6,234 bases of DNA, taken from Comamonadaceae bacterium. GTDB lineage: Bacteria > Pseudomonadota > Gammaproteobacteria > Burkholderiales > Burkholderiaceae_C. The notes beneath the pieces are model-generated. The model was not told the origin of the DNA. It saw only the letters and a program-made list of their open reading frames with translations, and searched no databases. Of the stretch, positions 6,227 to 6,234 are shown in pieces (the stretch's first letter is position 1; each line of letters opens with the position of its first letter). Both the position numbers and the translations under genes were made by a program. Where the stretch lies: assembly GCA_013298415.1 (NCBI GenBank), contig JAAFHN010000166.1, positions 1 to 6,234 on the forward strand, in the 5' to 3' direction.

Positions 6227-6234
6227 CCAAAGGA
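6157..6234 (-). CDS. C-terminal end of a fourth family member, or a gene C fragment, cut by the window edge
   Basis: On the minus strand the stop TGA (6159-6157) is preceded by 25 codons open to the window edge, reading SFGHSFLNNFNW...GDGPLS. The last 23 residues are identical to gene C and the DNA is identical for 70 bases. The residues farther in (SFG instead of the TLH of gene C) differ abruptly. It could be the end of a fourth intact paralog on the minus strand that was homogenised with C, or only a duplicated scrap joined to foreign sequence. The first H of the otherwise invariant HH pair is Gly here, which slightly favours a scrap. The sequence beyond the edge decides. Confidence 0.5.
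   Translation of the reverse strand, partial: SFGHSFLNNFNWDAIKALLGDGPLS

Noticed and set aside
1..6234. CRISPR array, tRNA, rRNA, transposase, toxin-antitoxin or phage genes
   Set aside because: I looked for regularly spaced repeats, cloverleaf-like elements and hallmark motifs and found none. The only tandem repeat is the 11-bp series without spacers.

Overview
The window is GC-rich (the long genes look to be around 60% G+C) and is dominated by three full-length genes of one protein family, plus the tail of a fourth copy cut by the right edge. All three full-length proteins start with a twin-arginine-like export signal ending in an Ala-x-Ala|Gln cleavage site, so they are probably periplasmic or secreted. 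The codon use, the NRR-type signals and the RidA-like remnant suggest a Gram-negative proteobacterium, perhaps a betaproteobacterium of the Comamonadaceae type. That placement is inference: no rRNA or housekeeping gene is present to confirm it.

Layout. At 1-437 on the minus strand there is a less GC-rich, unrecognised reading frame that runs off the left edge. It is interrupted by an in-frame amber codon just before its likely start. From about 521 to 1050 on the plus strand lie two eroded gene remnants: a frameshifted small gene with a hairpin terminator, and a C-terminal piece that resembles a RidA/YjgF-family protein. Between 1051 and 1301 I see no gene. Genes A (1302-2735) and B (2768-4216) are tandem plus-strand paralogs 32 bases apart, probably co-transcribed. 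Gene C (4265-5884) is a more divergent, longer paralog on the minus strand, convergent with B. A good sigma70-type promoter with an overlapping inverted repeat lies upstream of C. At the right end (6125-6226) the B/C junction is partly duplicated, and the C-type C-terminus in it stays open to the window edge.

How they may work together. I do not recognise the A/B/C family and assign no function. What can be said is that it is a locally expanded family of exported proteins sharing a C-terminal signature (D-V-P-x3-H-H-S-x4-N-F-N-W) and a K-P-G-E-[IV]-R motif. Recombination at the locus is recorded by the junction duplication, by an 11-bp tandem repeat that differs in copy number between the two junctions, and by the neighbouring gene debris. 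The most rewarding items are the uncharacterised paralog cluster, the duplicated junction, and the promoter/operator of gene C.
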